From: Alphaproteobacteria bacterium
GTDB taxonomy: Bacteria; Pseudomonadota; Alphaproteobacteria; Rhizobiales; Rhizobiaceae
Length of the DNA: 6,726 nt
Direction of reading: 5' to 3'
NCBI GenBank assembly: GCA_030428345.1
Contig: JAUIBM010000165.1
Location: 1 to 6,726 of the forward strand
Positions 5,847 through 6,726 of this stretch are shown here, one piece after another. A model generated the notes under the pieces. It made no database searches. It saw only the letters and a program-made list of their open reading frames with translations, and had not been told where the DNA came from. Each line of letters opens with the position of its first letter. The first letter of the stretch is position 1. A program made the position numbers and the translations under genes.

Positions 5847-6134
5847 ATGGCCGACAGATACCTCGTTCCACGGCGGCTCGACGACCCGGAGCTTATCGGC
5901 TTCTGGACCATCGACGAGTTTGCGGGACTGCTCGTCCCCTTCGCGTGGGGCATCCTTTCGCAGCACATCCTCATCGGCACAGCCCTGTCCGGGCTCACCT
6001 GGTTCGCCCTTCGAAAGGCGAAGGCGTCAGGTGCAGGGTCGAAACTGGTCCATGCTGCCTACTGGTATCTGCCGGGGAGCTTCCTCGGGCTGAAAGCCAC
6101 GCCGCCCTCCCACTGCCGCCTGCTTGCAGGCTGA
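5847..6134 (+). CDS. traL: F-type conjugal transfer protein TraL
   Basis: A 95-residue inner-membrane component of F-type type IV secretion, the counterpart of VirB3, needed for pilus assembly. The N-terminal YLVPRRLDDPELIGFW (5-20) is the family signature. A hydrophobic block (about 26-55: FAGLLVPFAWGIL, then ILIGTALSGLTWFAL) forms one or two membrane helices and is followed by a basic segment. The C-terminal YWYLPGSFLGLKATPPSHCR is also typical. The length is normal for TraL. GGGAGG (5836-5841) lies five bases before the ATG. It lies between the pilin gene and traE, exactly as in F-like operons, with an 11-base gap to traE. Confidence 0.92.
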   Translation: MADRYLVPRRLDDPELIGFWTIDEFAGLLVPFAWGILSQHILIGTALSGLTWFALRKAKASGAGSKLVHAAYWYLPGSFLGLKATPPSHCRLLAG

Positions 6135-6145
6135 GGGAGGAACCC

Positions 6146-6715
6146 ATGAGACACGAATTCGCCTATGAGGAAGCGCAGCGTCACCTCAAACAGCGCAACC
6201 GCTTCGCCGCGCTGTCAGCCGTGCTGGGCCTTACCAGCCTGCTGGCGGTCGGCGCGGCGGCGACGCGCGAGGAAAGCGTCATTTTGGTGCCTGTCACGAC
6301 CGAGCGCCTGACGCTCGGGAGCGGCGGTACCGATGCGCACTACCTCGAACTCGTAACCCGCGACACCGCGCTCATGCTGCTCAATCGCGCACCCGAGAGC
6401 CTCGACTACTGGATGGAACAGGTCCTCAAGGTGGCAGATCCGTCAGCGCACGGGAGCCTCAAGGCCGAGCTCGTCAAGATCGTCGACGAGCAGCGCGGTT
6501 CGGACATCAGCCAGGCCTTCGTCATCTCGCGGATGGAGGTCGACGCGCAGGCGCTCACCGCTGTCGTCACCGGCACGCTCAAGACCTTCGTCGGTGCGCA
6601 GGTGATCGCAAGCCAAGAGCGCAGCTTCGAATTCAGCTGGAACCGCCGCGGCCTCAGTCTCGGCCTTACCGGCTTCCGCCAGCTCCCAACCGAAAACGAG
6701 GAGGAGAACCCATGA
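6146..6715 (+). CDS. traE: F-type conjugal transfer protein TraE
   Basis: A 189-residue VirB5/VirB8-position pilus assembly factor of F-type systems, anchored in the inner membrane with most of the chain in the periplasm. A single membrane helix spans about residues 20-39 (FAALSAVLGLTSLLAVGAAA). The periplasmic part contains the family-like segments YLELVTRDTALMLLNRAPES and GTLKTFVGAQVIASQERSFE. The length matches TraE. GGAGG (6136-6140) stands five bases before the ATG at 6146, which excludes a longer upstream reading of the same frame. The stop overlaps the traK start by four bases (ATGA), so the two are translationally coupled. Confidence 0.92.
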   Translation: MRHEFAYEEAQRHLKQRNRFAALSAVLGLTSLLAVGAAATREESVILVPVTTERLTLGSGGTDAHYLELVTRDTALMLLNRAPESLDYWMEQVLKVADPSAHGSLKAELVKIVDEQRGSDISQAFVISRMEVDAQALTAVVTGTLKTFVGAQVIASQERSFEFSWNRRGLSLGLTGFRQLPTENEEENP

Positions 6716-6726
6716 CACTCCTATCC
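6712..6726 (+). CDS. traK: Start of the next transfer gene, probably traK (partial)
   Basis: Only five codons (MTLLS) are inside the window. The ATG at 6712 overlaps the traE stop in an ATGA junction and is preceded by the strong ribosome site GAGGAG (6701-6706 region). The identity as traK, a periplasmic secretin-like core component, rests only on the conserved F-type order pilin-traL-traE-traK; the five residues alone say nothing. Confidence 0.6.

Noticed and set aside
5152..5871. 239-codon open frame on the minus strand across the tra leader and pilin
   Set aside because: Low-complexity Arg/Asp-rich translation, antisense to the pilin gene, no ribosome site or family resemblance.
5945..6145. 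Longer open frame running into traE from within traL
   Set aside because: It overlaps most of traL out of frame; the ATG at 6146 has GGAGG five bases upstream and matches the TraE N-terminus.

Overview
The window looks like accessory DNA from an alphaproteobacterium, most likely a sphingomonad (Sphingomonadaceae/Erythrobacteraceae). The basis is the high G+C, the alphaproteobacterial style of the proteins, and a heavy-metal efflux operon lying directly beside an F-type conjugation operon. This arrangement is typical of sphingomonad plasmids and integrative conjugative elements. The assignment is inference from protein style and gene order; no rRNA or other taxonomic marker is present.

Left part (1-3885, all minus strand): a metal-resistance operon. 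In transcription order it holds a DUF3703 protein, a UbiE-like class I SAM-dependent methyltransferase, a small exported histidine-rich protein, a CzcC-like outer-membrane factor and a CzcB-like periplasmic adaptor that runs off the left edge a few codons before its expected end. The RND pump czcA is expected just outside. Gaps between genes are 8 to about 70 bases.

Middle (3886-4353): a divergent control region and a MerR-family metal sensor on the plus strand. The region holds a perfect 9+3+9 base dyad inside a 19-base spacer between TTGACC and CATAAG on the minus strand. This is the classic architecture of a MerR-activated metal promoter, and it points at the efflux operon. The regulator has three cysteines placed as in CadR/PbrR/ZntR sensors of Cd/Pb/Zn.

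Right part (4401-6726): mobile-element genes. An XRE-like helix-turn-helix protein and an AlpA-like excisionase/regulator overlap on the minus strand. A 363-base region without a gene, carrying several short dyads and repeats, separates them from a divergent plus-strand operon: pilin (TraA/VirB2-like), traL, traE and the first five codons of traK. This is the order of the F-type type IV secretion system.

Taken together: metal enters the cell, the MerR sensor switches on the efflux operon, and the CzcCB(A) complex exports the ion across both membranes. The neighbouring genes suggest the operon is cargo on a self-transmissible element whose transfer genes are probably controlled by the small DNA-binding proteins next to them. 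No tRNA, rRNA, CRISPR array, insertion sequence or attachment site was seen.
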